Positions 1 to 13,244 of a stretch of DNA of 64,000 bases are shown here, one piece after another. The number at the start of each line of letters is the position of its first letter. Position 1 is the first letter of the stretch. The stretch comes from Hyaloscypha bicolor E (Eukaryota > Ascomycota > Leotiomycetes > Helotiales > Hyaloscyphaceae): positions 255,819-319,818 of the forward strand of contig NW_020194530.1 of assembly GCF_002865645.1 (NCBI RefSeq), written 5' to 3'. The position numbers and the translations under genes were made by a program. The notes beneath the pieces were generated by a model. That model made no database searches, was not told where the DNA came from, and worked only from the letters and a program-made list of their open reading frames with translations.

Positions 1-978
1 AATAAGCCAGAGCTAGTATTAGAGAAAAATCGCAGTTTTATTATAATAATATAATTATTATTAGCTTTATTTATAGAGTACTTAGAAAAAGCCTTTTAAG
101 TTCAGGAATTACTAAGATCTTAAAATAAGAATATTATAATAATATAACTAAAGGCAAGGCATTTATCGGAATTATTATTTATTACTATATTTGAATTAAA
201 GGCTTTATAATTATTACTAAACCTATTTACTACTTAATAAGGAAAGATATAATATAAAACTAGGGTAATAAATAAATATAAGCTATATAAATTCTTTAAA
301 AAAAGCTTATTATTATTCTAATACTTTATAAGTTATACTATAATTTATTAGAAGATTAGGAAATAATTATATTAGTAGTAAATACTAGCCTAGATAAATA
401 GAATAGAACTCTTAGTTAATATAATAATAAAGAGAAAAAGAGAATTATATAATATAAGTCTAAAATCTGAAATAATACTAAATAGAAATATAATATTACT
501 AAAAGAGAATACTAGAGGCTAGTAAAGTATTTATAGAAGATATAATTCTAGCTATATAAAATCTATTTTATTTTTAAACTAGATACTAATATACTTGTTA
601 TATAGCTAAATAAAGCAGCTATAAATCTTTCTAGAGCTCTAGTTATTTACTAGCTAGTATGAATTCAATTATTTGATTTTAAAATCAAGTATATTAAAGG
701 AACTAAGTATATTACTACTAATAAATTATTGAGATATTTATAGTAAGAAGGTAATACTAAAGGTAATAAGGATATTAATAAATAGTTAGTAATAGAACTT
801 AATATTATTAGAATAGTACTTATTAGAAAAAAAGTTTAATTAAAAAAATAGTTCTGGTTTAGTTATATAATATTATTTTAAGAAATTAGACTCCTAAGAC
901 TTTTACTAGATATTTAAATAATAATATCTAGTTACTAGAGATTAATAATTAAAGCCTTATTATATCTAAAAGCGAATT

Positions 979-1254
979 AATAATATTAAAAAATAATAAT
1001 ATTAAAAAATAATAATATTAAAAAATAATAATATTAAAAAATAATAATATTAAAAAATAATAATATTAAAAAATAATAATATTAAAAAATTAATAATATT
1101 AAAAAATAATAATATTAAAAAATAATAATATTAAAAAATAATAATATTAAAAAATAATAATAAAAAATAATAATATTAAAAAATAATAATATTAAAAAAT
1201 AATAATATTAAAAAATAATAATATTAAAAAATAATAATATTAAAAAATAATAAT
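979..1254. repeat. 16-bp tandem array inside gypsy copy A
   Basis: About 17 near-perfect units of ATTAAAAAATAATAAT, with one unit carrying a small insertion and one shortened. The corresponding place in the second copy of the same element (about 59,770-59,795) has only slightly more than one unit, so the array arose in this copy after the two separated. The difference is about 250 bp. The units are pure A/T and look like slippage or unequal-exchange expansion of already mutated sequence. There is no spacer structure, so it is not a CRISPR array. Confidence 0.95.
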
Positions 1255-4200
1255 ATCCGGAAGTTATATAATAAAAGCTATAGCCTTTTATATATAATCT
1301 TTAATAAAATAATAAATAATAATACTAACTCCTATATTTTATTTAATAACCCGACTATTTTACTAGATTTCTTAGATAATAGCTATTTCGAATAATACTA
1401 GAATATTATATAATATCTTATAATACTTTTTAGACTAAAAGAAATATCTAAAACCGAGTTTTAAAAATTAAATAAAAAAGCTTCAAATTATAGTATAAGA
1501 GATTAGTTACTATAGAAAGTTATATCTAAAATATACTTATCTGAATTTATTATTAATAATTAAGAATAAAGAGAAATTATTATTAAAGAGCTATATAATA
1601 AAATTAGATATACTAGAAAAGAAAATACTTTTTATTTAATAGCTAGTTATTATTATTAAGAAAGTTATAATAACTATATATAAAAGTATATTAGTATTTA
1701 TAAAATCTATTAGTATAAAAGTAAAAGAAAATAAAAAGAAGTTCTATATTTAATAAAAGCTATATTTCTTTTCTATTATCTTGGGATTAATATAGTTAAA
1801 TTACTAGATTATAAAAGATATAACTTACTAGTTATTACTAGAGACGACTTCTTAGAAGAGATTAAAGCTAGATCTTTAAAAAACTTAACTAGTGAGAAGA
1901 TTATTAAGTTTATTTAAAAAGAAATTATTTATAAATATAGTTTATTTAGATAGCTTAAGATAAATAGTAAATCGGAATTTAAAGAAATAGTAATTTAGGA
2001 ACTTAATAAGCTAGAAATTAATAGAATTATTATTTTGGCCTATAATTTTAAGAGAAATAATATAATTAAAAGAGAATATTAACTAATTATTTAAGTACTT
2101 ATTACCTTTATAATAAGTAAAAAAAAGCCTTAGGTAAATTTACTACTATATATTCTATTTACTAATTAAATTACCATATATAAACTAACTAGATTTATTT
2201 CTTATTATATAGTCTATAATAGGGAAGCTATATTATTTATAGAAATATACTTTCTAACTAAAAGAATATTTAAATAAAATAAAGTTTATAATAGAGAAAT
2301 ACTTTTAGAAATATATATAAAGTAAATATAAATAAGAAATAAAGATATTAAAGAAGCCAGAATAAAGAAAAATAAATAATATTAGGAAAGAAATAAGTAA
2401 TTTAATACTACTTACTAGATTTATTTAAAGCCTATTTCTAAAAAGAATCTAATTCTTATATATAATATTAAATTAATAAATTAAAACAAGTTAAGAAATA
2501 TAAAGCTATTATACTACTAGCTTAGCCTATATAAAGTGAGATATATAGATTAACTAAAAGAATACTATATACTAGAAGAGTTTAATAATATTATATTTTA
2601 AAAGATATATATTAGGAATTAACTTAAGTAATTTATTAAAAGAAATAGATTTTAGTACTTCCCTAAAAATAAAATTAATAATAAGTATATATTTATAAAT
2701 AAATATTTTAAAACAGATATAGTACTAGAAAAGGAAACAGTTATAGAATATTATAAGTAAAATAGTATTTAGGAAATCGAGAAAGCTACTAGTATTATTA
2801 TATATATTTTAGAATTACTAAAATTAGAAAAAGCAAAATATATTTCCTTTATAAAGAACTAGAAGAAAGCGTCTAATAATAGGAGCTTTTCTTAACTAGA
2901 AATAAAGCTTATTATTTTTAATTCTTTATATATCTTTTTTTTTCTAACTATTATTTATAATCTTTAAAGAATATTATTATTAGATTATTATTCTAGAAAT
3001 CGAATAAGCTTTACTATTACTTATTTCTTATTATTATCTAATTATTACTACTAGATAGTATTCTAATATAAGATTTTATTACTAGATCTTGGGAATTAAA
3101 TATAAAGAATTTCTTTTAATATAAAAATAAATAAAAAGTTAAGAAATTATTTTATAGACTTTTAATTCCGAATTATAATAATAAATAATAACTATATATA
3201 GAATTAAGAAAAAAAAGAAGAAAAAAAGAAGTCTTTTATATACTTCTTACTAAACTAGAAATCTTTTAGAAGCTCTATTTGCCTTTTTAACTAGTTATTC
3301 TCGCGGCTTATACTAGTCTAAAGCTTAATTATAATATCTATAAATCTCGATTTTAATTTAAATTACTATTATAAGTTTACTTATAATATCTAAATAAATT
3401 TCTTAATTAGAAGTTATATATAGACTAAATAGCCAAACTAGAAGTCTTATAAAAGAAAAGAAATCTTATTAAATCTAATAATTATTTCTAAAAATACTTA
3501 ATAATATATAATTCTGGAAATCTCTTAGATATTAAATAAACTAGATTTACTTATTTAAAGCTTATCTCGTATTAGAAAACCCACTTTTTCTTTAATATAA
3601 TTATAGCTATACTTAAGATATATATTAAGGCTTAGTTAGTATATTATATATTTCTACTTTTATATAAAGAGAACTTCTCTTATATAGAACCCTTTCTTAG
3701 ACTATAATACTATTTTATTATAGAGAACTAATTTTTTTTATTAAAAAAGCTAGTATAATTTACTAATTCTTATTATTAATTCATTTCTTATTATTAAATA
3801 TTATCTAAATAGTTCCTATATCCTTAATACTAATTCAGAATACCTAATCTTTCTATATTCTATATTAATTTTAATATTAATTATTCTAAACTTAATAATA
3901 GTACTATAAATTCTATTTATATTATCTTATAATTCTTTTTTTTATAAACCTTAATACTTTTAATATTACTTTTATAGATATAGATATTACCTTAAAGTCC
4001 TAACTAACTAAATAGTTTTATATTATATAAAGTTAATTTTAGTAAATACTAAATAAATATAATTAGCTTTTAGAAGAGATATAAATTAGTTTCAGAAAAA
4101 GTAATACCTTATTTTAAGTTATTTCTTAATTCTATTATTCTAACTTTTCTTTTATTAATACTTATTTTATACTTTCTAAATACTTTTAGTATACTTATAT

Positions 4201-4759
4201 ATTTTATCTTTTATATATTTCTTATATTATTTCCCTTCTTTTATACTATTTTTTGAATTAATAGAAATATCTCTAAATAAATAAGAAATCGGAACATATT
4301 TATATTATAAAATTTTCGTTATTTTTTTTAATATTCTAATATTTTAGATATTATTACTATATTTATATTTCTATTATATTACTTTCTTATTTCTCTATTA
4401 TTATTATTTAGTTTAACCTGCTTTAATTATTTCCTGAATTATATTTCCTTAGATATATATATTTATATTCTTTTCTATAATAAAAGTCTAATTCTATATT
4501 TTACCTTTTATAATTATTCCTAATTTATAATTATATTACCTTAAATATATCTAATTATTATACTTATTTTCCCTATTATATATACTACTATTTTAGCTTT
4601 ATTTTCTTACTAAGAAGAAAGAAAACTCGAATATATATAATACTTTTATATAATTCAAGTCTATTTTAATTTACTCTTTATTTTAGAAAGTATTTAAAAG
4701 AAATTCTCGTAATTTCGAGAATCTTTAATTCTATAACCTATAATTATTATACTAATAAT

Positions 4760-7560
4760 ACCTTTATAACTTTTTAAGAATAATAAAATGGTTAAAGAAT
4801 AAATTCCTTAAACTAGTAAAATATAATAGCTAGTTCTTATAAGCTGCAGTATTATTAAAAGCCTATAAATTAATAGTATTAAAGTTTAGAATATTAAAAG
4901 AGCTTAGGTAATTATAAAAAGCCTGCTAATATTAGAAAAAATAACTATAATTACTGAATTTATTACGAATATTATAGATAAGCTAAGTAATATATATAAT
5001 AAGCTCTTAAAATAGAAAACCTTTATTAGAAACGGAACTAAACTAGGATTAGCTAAAGAGGAGCTAAAGAATTACTAAGCTAATAATAGGAAATTCGAGA
5101 ATATTATTAAAGGCATTTCTAAAGGTAAATAAGAAAAGCTTAATAAGATTAAGACTATAGTAAACGGTCTTAATACTAAGAATTAGAATGAAATTATACT
5201 ATATAATAAAGCCTTTAGCTAATATATTAATAATATCTATAATAACCTTAGTAAAAACATTTATAAGAAGTTATACTTCTTTTTTAAGACAAAAGCTTTA
5301 GTATATAAAGCTATTTAGTTAATTAATAAAGCTATTTTAGAATATATTAAAAATAAGAAGTATTAGAATACTAGTATATTTACTAAATTAGATATTACTG
5401 AGGTATTTAAATATACTAAAGCTATTTCGGAACCTAGAGAATTGGTTTTTAAGTTATTATTAGCTAATAATCTCAAAGCTAGATAATATACTTTTAATAT
5501 TTCCGGAATTCTAATTAAGAGAATTTATAGTAATAAGTCTTTTCCTCCTTTCTGAAATAAGCCTAAAGAATAAGCTCCTATTATGATTTTAGCTTTGATT
5601 TAATCGGATCTAACTAATAAGAATAAAGCTAATTTAATATAGCCTAGTAATAAATCTACTAATAAGACTAGTAGAACTAGTATTACTAAATAAGAAGAAC
5701 CTAGTAAGAAAAGAAAGTAAGCTAAGCCTAAAACTCCTAAAGAATAGCAAAAATCTGAGTACTAGTCTAAGTATAAGGCTAGTAAAATTAAGGAAAATAA
5801 AAAGACAAGTAAAAAGAAATTCTTTATTTTAAAAGAAAAGATATTATTTAGAAAAACTCCTGTATTTATATCTAGAACTAAGAAGTAGAAAACCAAGAAT
5901 ATTAAGTCCGGAGAACTTAAAGAAAGTATCTAATATACTTATAAGATACTAGCTAAATAGAAGTTAATACTTATTTAATAAAATAAGTATATTTTTAAAG
6001 AAATATATAATAGTATTTTGGGACCTATTTATAAGCGAGAATATTATAAGATTAATAATAGATTCCTTAAAGCTTTTTATATAATACATATTTAGTAGCT
6101 TACTAATATTCTCTCTATTAATATACGAGATATTAAGGATATTCTAAAACTAGTTACTAAAATCTATAAAGTTACTAAAATCTATAAAGTTACTAAAATT
6201 ACTAAAAGCAAGAAGTATATTTCTATTATTTAGGTAAATAAGTAAATACGAGATTTCTTTTTTAAAATCTAGAAAATTAAAAAATATAAATATAAGTACT
6301 ATATTTCTAATTTATTCTACCTAAATTTATAGCTCTAATTTAATATTATAGTTCCTGTTTCTGAGTCTAGTATTACTAATCTGAGTATAAATAGTTATAT
6401 TTATAAGAAGAATTACCTAAAGTAAATTAAGAAGCTTAGTATTTGAGAGCTCTTAATAAAGGAAATAGAAATACTATAATTCTATTTCTAAAAAGATAAT
6501 ATATTAAAATATAGAGATCTAGGTAATAATTACTTTATCTTAGCCTCTTAACTCTTAATAGTAAATCTATTAATATAGCTCGGATTTTATAAGATATTAA
6601 ACAAGTATCCTATTTACCTAGTTACTTATTTTTAGCTAGCCTAATACTATATTTCTGGAAATATTAATTATAATTAATATAAAAGTAATATTAAAGATCT
6701 AGCTATTATTAAAGCTTTAAGTAGTAAATTCTACCTTAGTAAAGAATATTAAAATATTAGCTATATTTTTCTTATAAACTATAAGAAAACTATTACTTTT
6801 AATAAGAAGTTCTTTAAAAATATTAATTACTTTCCTATTTCTAATAAATTTGAGCCAGAAATAGCTAAGGAAATAGGCAAGTATTTACTAAAGGTAATAA
6901 GAGAAAAAACTCCGAGTATAGTCTATTTAACTAGATAAATAAATGCCTTTAGCTAGGTAATCTATAAGTCTGAAATTATAGGTAAGTAATAATTCTCGAA
7001 TAATATAAAAGCCAAAAGATAGCTAAATAATAATTTATTATTTAATAGGCCTTTTATTATAATTCAAATAAGTCTAGTTATTATTAAGAATAAAATATAT
7101 AAAAATGAAATCTCTTATAAGGTTATTAAAGCCTCTTATTTAGAGCTTTCTTCTTTTATTAAAGGCTAATTTAAGAATATTACAGATAATATAAAATTCG
7201 AAGAAGCTATTTATTTAGAGTATATTAGTACGATTTATAATATAATTCACTATAATAAGTTTCCTTAATACCTAGTAATAAAGGCAGAAATTAAATAATA
7301 GTTAAAGACGAATACTAATTAATATAGAGAACTATATTAGATTTAGTATAAGAATATAGTTAAGCGGGTTTAAATTACTTTTAAGTAAGTTCGGAAATAC
7401 GAAATAAGACTATTTAAGAATAATAAGTCTTATTTTAGGTATATAAAAGAGAAATTAGATTAGCTAATAAAAGAGAATCCTAATTATTTTATTATTTTGG
7501 ACTCTAAATAGGATTTTTCTATTATTTTTAGTACTTAGGAAACAAGTATAAATAAATAGG
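4760..7560 (+). pseudogene. Unassigned long reading frame downstream of gypsy integrase
   Basis: One plus-strand frame can be read for roughly 2.8 kb with interruptions almost only by TAG/TAA at places where Trp or Gln could have stood. Readable islands include NKAILEYIKNKKY, FTKLDITEVFKYTKAISEPR, a Lys/Ser/Thr-rich stretch at about 5,580-5,860 and EIAKEIGKYLLKVIREKTPS. The start of the same frame recurs in the second copy (63,350-64,000). It lies after integrase and before the 3' LTR, the position where some gypsy elements carry env-like or accessory genes. I do not recognise a family and see no clear membrane segment or zinc finger. The original may have been 800-900 residues. It could also be part of another element nested before the two copies separated. 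Confidence 0.5.
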
Positions 7561-7588
7561 AAATTAGATATAGTATAGTAAGCCGTAC

Positions 7589-7858
7589 TGTTTAAAAATT
7601 ATATTATTTTAGTAGTTTTAAGATTTAGATTATATAATAAAGATTATAGCCTTTTATATATAACTTATAGAAATTATATAAGAAAGCTAGTTTTTCTATA
7701 GTTCTAGAGAATAATTTCTTATAAATATTTAATTAATTAAGCTTTTATATATTATATACTATTTATATTTTATTATTTATTATATTATTATTAAGTTACG
7801 TTTTATATTCTAGTATACTTTATATGAGTTTTTGTCTTATTATAGTTTCTCTCCTATA
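7589..7858 (+). repeat. 3' LTR of giant gypsy copy A
   Basis: The segment starts TGTTTAAAAATTATATTATT and ends near TTTCTCTCCTATA. It matches, in the same orientation, the block at 46,287-46,569 that stands upstream of the gag region of the second copy. Shared blocks include AGCTAGTTTTTCTATAGTTC and TATATGAGTTTTTGTCTTAT. One copy after the coding region and the other before it identifies them as 3' and 5' LTRs of one family. The outer edges are uncertain by about 10 bp and no target-site duplication can be tested here. Confidence 0.75.
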
Positions 7859-7865
7859 ATAGCCT

Positions 7866-9597
7866 TAATTTACTAATTATTAGTAGTATAATACTAAGTA
7901 AAGTAAGTAGTATTAATAAAAGAATTATTATAATATATATATACTAACTTCTAAAGCTTTAGTAAGAGCTTTTTATTTAGTTTATACTTAATATCTTAAA
8001 AACTAATACTGCCTTTTATAAATAGTTATAAGAAGAGAATATAAAATTTTTAAAATATTTAATTAGAATATATTTAAAGCTTACTAAAGTTATAGTAAGT
8101 ATTCTATATCTTATTAGAATTAGAATATAGCTTCTTTAAATAAGAATAGAACTCTAAGAGCTAATAATACTAATTCGGACTATCTTTATTTATATAAGAA
8201 TTAGTTAGAATAAGAATATTACTAGTAAGTCTATTAGAAATATAAATAATCTTGAGATTCTCTAAAAGATATAAATTAGTATTTCCTTATAGCTTGTTCT
8301 TAATCTAAACTAGCCAGTTATTAAAAATAGTATAATCTTTAATAAAAAGAATTAGATCTACAAGTTTAGTAATTCTAATATTTCTAAAGAAAGTATAAGA
8401 TATAGAGAATTCTAGACGAGAATAGGTAAGAGATAGTTCAGAATTCTTTAGAGAGAAATTCGGAGTAGCCGGAATTATAGAAATAATAGGAATAGCTAGA
8501 GCTATTATAAGCTAATCTATTATAGCTATATAATATTTAATATTATTCTTGAGTCTAGTATTATAGAACTTGGTATTCTCGAGAATAGCTTTATTATAAC
8601 TATAGGTATTCTTATATAAAATAGCTCTTTAGATATTCTCTTAGTAGTTCTTTATAATAATATTAATATCTGAGAGTAAGGTATTAGGTTCTTTGGCCTA
8701 TTTATATAACTCTCTAGTAATAATATAGTTATTAGTTTCTAGAAACTTTATAATAAAAACAGAGAATTCTATTTCTATAAACTCATTTATAAATTCTCTA
8801 AGAATACTAACGGGATATTTAATTCAGAAAAGGCTACTAATAAAATAACCTGAACTAGTAGGAGCTTTACTAGAAGCCTTAGTAGAAGTTAATATAATTC
8901 CTAGTTATATAATATTCTAGGAAATTAACCTATTATACTTTTTCTTTATTATATCCTCTCTAGTAATCTTATTACCGGTATATATATAGGGCCTATAAGG
9001 TTATAGGATAGAGCTTAAGGGTAGTAGTTAGGTTACTGGCCTATAAGTACCTATTATTCTAGGACTTAATTAAAAAGTAGCCTTTATTTAAAGTTCTTTA
9101 ATTTTCGGGTTTTCGGGAAAGTTTCTAATATACTACTAGTATATATTTATAAAAATATAAATACCTGATTTCTCTAAGAATTCTAAAGCTTTTTGCTTTT
9201 ATTATTCTAGAATCTATTACTTATATTTCTGAGGTTCTATTATTTTAGTAATACCTATATTACTAATAATTCTGAATTTGTTTATTTAAAATTCTTTATA
9301 AGATTAAAGAAAGTAAGCTTTAAATACTATTATAAGTATAATATTTAGGGCTTAGAAAACAAGATAAAAGGTTTCTTATAAAGACGATTTAAAGCTAAGA
9401 AAAAGAAAACTAGAATATAGGAGGCTATAAGGGAATATATATATCTTATAATATACTAGTCCCGAAGGGGCTTAGTTTTCTAAATATCTCTAGTATATTT
9501 CAAGTATATTTCCCTAGTAAAGTAGCTATATTTTACATATTTAGGAAATATCTAATATCTGGTAAGATATCTCAGATACTAGATATCTGGGAATTAT
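7866..9597 (-). mobile_element. Gag-only retroelement, copy 1 (RIP-degraded)
   Basis: Minus-strand translation gives a Ty3/gypsy-type gag protein with stops: TYSRPESPISYTSFRSTR, then LYPSEDLRIIYISSRL and a Leu-rich capsid-like tail. No protease, reverse transcriptase or integrase follows before the element ends. A copy with the same two ends is at 34,787-36,515 and a deletion derivative is adjacent at 9,601-10,245, so the unit itself moves or was copied without pol. The minus-strand leader (about 9,100-9,597) contains CCCCTTCGGG. No LTR pair or target-site duplication was found. It may be a non-autonomous element depending on a full gypsy, or a segment of a larger element with lost ends. Confidence 0.6.
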
Positions 9598-9600
9598 AAT

Positions 9601-10245
9601 AAATAATATAGTACTAAATAAAGCAAGTAGTATTAATAGAAGAATTATTAGAGTATATATATATTAATTTCTAAAGTTTTAGTAAAAGCTTTTTATTTAG
9701 TTTATATTTAATATCTTAAAAACTAATACTATTTTCTATAAATAGTTATAAAAAAATAAAATAAAACTCCTAAAATACTTAACTAGAATATATTTAAAGC
9801 TTACTAAAATTATAATAAGTATTTTATATTTTATTAGAATTAGAATATAGTTTCTTTAAATAAAAATATAATTCTAAAAGCTAATAATACTAATTTAAAC
9901 TATTTTCATTTATACAAGAATTAGTTAAAGTAAGAATATTACTAGTAAATTTACTAAAAATATAAATAATTATTATAAATATAACATTTAAAGCTTAAAA
10001 AGTAAAATAAAAGGTTTTTTATAAAAATAATTCAAAGCTAAAAAAGAAAAAACTAGAAAATAGAAGGCTATAAAGAAGTATATATATCCTATAATATACT
10101 AGTCTTAAAGAAGCTTAGTTTTTTAAATATTTCTAGTATATTTCAAGTATATTTCTTTAATAAAGTAGCTATATTATATATATTTAGGAAGTATCTAATA
10201 TTTGGCCAGATATTTCAGATATTAAATATCTAGAAATTATAATAA
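9601..10245 (-). mobile_element. Internally deleted copy of the gag-only element
   Basis: The first about 360 bp follow the start of the neighbouring element (from about 7,890). The sequence then jumps, near 9,970, to what corresponds to about 9,330 in that neighbour and runs to the same end (AGATATTTCAGATATTAAAT). About 1.1 kb of the gag frame is therefore missing. It sits in direct tandem with the fuller copy, only a few bases away. It is more strongly mutated than the fuller copy. Confidence 0.75.
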
Positions 10246-10964
10246 TTATAAATTTTAATCTAGTCTTTTAGCTACTTTCTTTACTTTTTTTCTTACTTCT
10301 ATTTATTAGTCTTTTTAATTAAGAAATTCCTTATATTTAAGTTAGCTTTTCTTTTTTGCTTTTATTAAGCTATTTCTTTTTCTTATATATAATATAGCCT
10401 TCTTTTTATTATATAAGAAGAATTCTTAAAATATAAACTTAAAAAAGCCTTTCTAGTATTTTCTTATATAATACTTATTATAACCTTTCCTTAAAAGCCT
10501 TTAGATTAATTCTTTTTTTTTATATATTATTTAATTATATTATTATTCTATTTATAAAAATTATATATTTCTAATTATTAAAACTTTAATACTTATATTT
10601 TGAATACTAATCTAGCCTTTTCTTTTTATTAAACTTATTTAAACCAGACTTTATTATTAGTTTATATTAAAAATAACTAGCTATTATAAGAATCTTTTAA
10701 ACTATTTAAAAAATAATCTTATAGCTTCTTCTTTTTGCTTTCTTTATAATAATAATATAAAAGAAATTACAAGTAATTAAATTTTAAAGCATTATTTATA
10801 AAATATACTTAATTATAGTAAATAAGATTAATTAATTATATAAGAGGTTTTTAGAAATATATTCTTATATTCTTTTTATTTATATTATTTAATAAAGCTT
10901 ATAAACTTATAAATACAAGTACTAAATACTTTTATAGTTTTCTTAATATTATTTATAAATAATA
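10246..10964. other. AT-rich stretch, nothing recognised
   Basis: RIP-like AT-rich DNA between the gag-only copies and the Fot1/pogo TIR. No protein similarity, repeat or RNA gene was recognised on either strand. It is probably decayed transposon sequence. Confidence 0.5.
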
Positions 10965-13244
10965 GCCGGTTCCCCTCTTATTATACTTTATTTATAATTA
11001 GAAAAAGCAAGTATTTTATTAAGATTTTAGCCGGTATTTAATTTTCAATATATATTATACTTAAAATTAAGAATATTTATAATAGAATTAAGAATTCTAG
11101 TTATAAAAAAAACAAAGCTATCTAGAATTATATAAAATCGGTATTTGCTTATATACTATTAATTGAGCCTATATTACTTTTTATATTTAACGAGTTTAGA
11201 TAATTAAAAGAAAATAAACTCAAATCTATATATTTTCTTATATTCTTTTTTTAATACTTCTATTTTATAATATTAATTATTATATTCTTATTTCTATTAA
11301 TAAAGGCATTTAGTACTTCTAGTTAATTAGAAACTAGATTATTAAAGGATATTTTAAGCTAGTAAACTATAAATTATAAATTAGAATAAAAGTTCTTTTT
11401 ATAATAAGCTTATTTAGTAATTATAGGGTTTTTATTAGATTTGCGAATTAGTACTATATTCTTTACTGGAATTAGCTTGTTTTTTCATTAATACTTTATA
11501 ATTTTTACTAGTCTAGCTTTTTTATTTTTATAAGCTTAAATACTAGTATTTTTAAAATAATTTTTAACTTAATTAATAATAGTAATAAGCTTCTTTTTAG
11601 CCTTATAAAGAGCCTCTCTATTATTTTTTTCCTTCTTCTCTTTAATCTTAATATAAAGCTCTATTATATTTATAGATAAGCCTTATTTATATAAGCTTTT
11701 ATAAGACTTTGCCTTTTAATTATATTTCTTATAAAGCTTTATTTAAAGAGCCTAATATTCTATTATTTAAAAATAACTTTTTTATAATTATATATTAATT
11801 TTCTTAATAGTAATCTTTGAAATTTCTTTTAAATTATCTAAAAACTTTATAGAATTATAATCTATAAATATATATTAAATTGCGGCTATATTTCATACTT
11901 TATTAGAATAAATAGATAATAAAGGAAAAAGATCTATACTATTCTCTATTTTAATCTCTTTTTTTTAATATAATTATATCTTTTTAATTTTAGTTTTATA
12001 ATTAATAGGAAATATATTAGAACTTTTAAAACTATTTTTAATTATATACTTTTATATTATTTATATATGAATATAAATAAAATTATAAAAAAGAAAATAA
12101 TTATATATTTAAAATTAAGAAATTAAAGGGCTATATAAATTACTATTTTATAATAGTACTTTTAGAAGCGAAATATACTAATATTAAATAGTTAAAGAAA
12201 TATATATTAAATAAGAAAGAAACCAGAAAAGCTTAATATTATATTTACTAGCCTTTAATTAAAAGAGTTTATAAATATAAGATTTGTATTTATTAAAAAG
12301 AAATATTTTTCAGGATTTATTTAAACTAGCTTTTAAATATTTAATTAAATAATTAAGGTATTTTATAGCTATATTATTATTTATATATCCGGTAGAAATA
12401 TATTTTATATATTTTATACTAACCAGATTTTCCGATATTTAATTATCTATAAAGAAAGAGATTTATATTTATTTATATAAATAATTTTAATTATTATAAC
12501 TAATTTGCAATTCTTAGAGCGTATTATATATAGCTTCTTTACTTCTATAGATATAATTATATATTTATTAATAAAGTAACTAATATAGGCTTCTAATTTA
12601 TTTATATTTAGAATATTCTTTTCTTTTATAATATAAAGCTTTTTTAAAATATCTTAATATTTCCGAAATTATATTCTAATATCTTTATTTATATAAAACT
12701 CGAGTTATATATAATTGGTTTTATTTTAATTATATAAAATATCTTGTAATCCCGTATCTAGAAACTAAACTAATTAGTTAAAGGAAGTGATTTTAGGAGA
12801 GATTTAGTCTAATTATATTAAATATATTATTAGATTTAAAAGAAGTATTTATAGCCTTTAAATAGGTAATTGCGGCTTGAATAATCTAATATATTCTTAT
12901 AATAGTAATTATTTAATTATTATTCTCAAGGTACTATTTACAGGCCTTATTAAACATATAATAGTAATTAGCTTCCGTAATATATAGATAATAGAAATAC
13001 TTCCAGGATATCTCTCTAATTCTAGTAGAATGAAATAAAGATATATCTATTTTTGGAATCTTTATATATAAATTAAATAATGGATTAGTTAATAAGTTGG
13101 GCCAAATATATAATTATAAAACGTGTTTTTTAGTGAGAATTATACGTAAATTTTAGGGCCCGCATTTTCTCGGTGGGATACTTAATTAAACGAGATACTT
13201 GCTCTTCCCGACTACTAGTAAAGCGTAATAAGAGGGGAACCGGC
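10965..13244 (-). mobile_element. Fot1/pogo (Tc1/mariner superfamily) DNA transposon, degraded
   Basis: Terminal inverted repeats of 22 bp begin GCCGGTTCCCCTCTTATTA at 10,965 and reappear inverted, ending at 13,244. The only differences are a CG at the right end that reads TA at the left, as RIP would give. Both ends abut TA (10,963-10,964 and 13,245-13,246), the target duplicated by this superfamily. The minus strand encodes a decayed transposase. Around 12,250-12,480 it reads NIAIKYLNYLIKYLKASLNK, then KIFLFNKYKSYIYKLF and IKLFWFLSYLIYIFQLFNIS. These correspond to the fungal pogo catalytic block with a DGH.SH motif and a later QPLDVG motif, whose Asp codons now read Asn. A Lys/Glu-rich C-terminal tail is readable near 11,570-11,700. 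Length (2.3 kb) fits the family. Confidence 0.85.

Larger units (their letters stand above)
1..7858 (+). mobile_element. Giant Ty3/gypsy element, copy A (3' part, RIP-degraded)
   Basis: This is the downstream part of a large LTR retrotransposon; its 5' half lies outside the window. Plus-strand translation shows the end of reverse transcriptase and the RNase H start near 1-330 (FIGIIIYYYI.IKGFIIIT, like gypsy RT connection segments). The integrase core lies at about 1,750-2,250 (GINIVKLLDYKRYNLLVITR, then SEFKEIV and NRIIILAYNFKRNN). Stops fall where Trp or Gln is expected and the DNA is extremely AT-rich, as RIP would produce. The whole stretch 1-5,437 is repeated in the same orientation at 58,795-64,000, so the two regions are copies of one family. 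Region 2,900-4,750 has no recognised coding signal. An unassigned frame follows at 4,760-7,560, then a 3' LTR. Class is well supported; the exact family is unknown. Confidence 0.85.

Noticed and set aside
979..1254. Regular repeat that could suggest a CRISPR-like array
   Set aside because: Units are contiguous without unique spacers, entirely A/T, and lie in a eukaryotic transposon.
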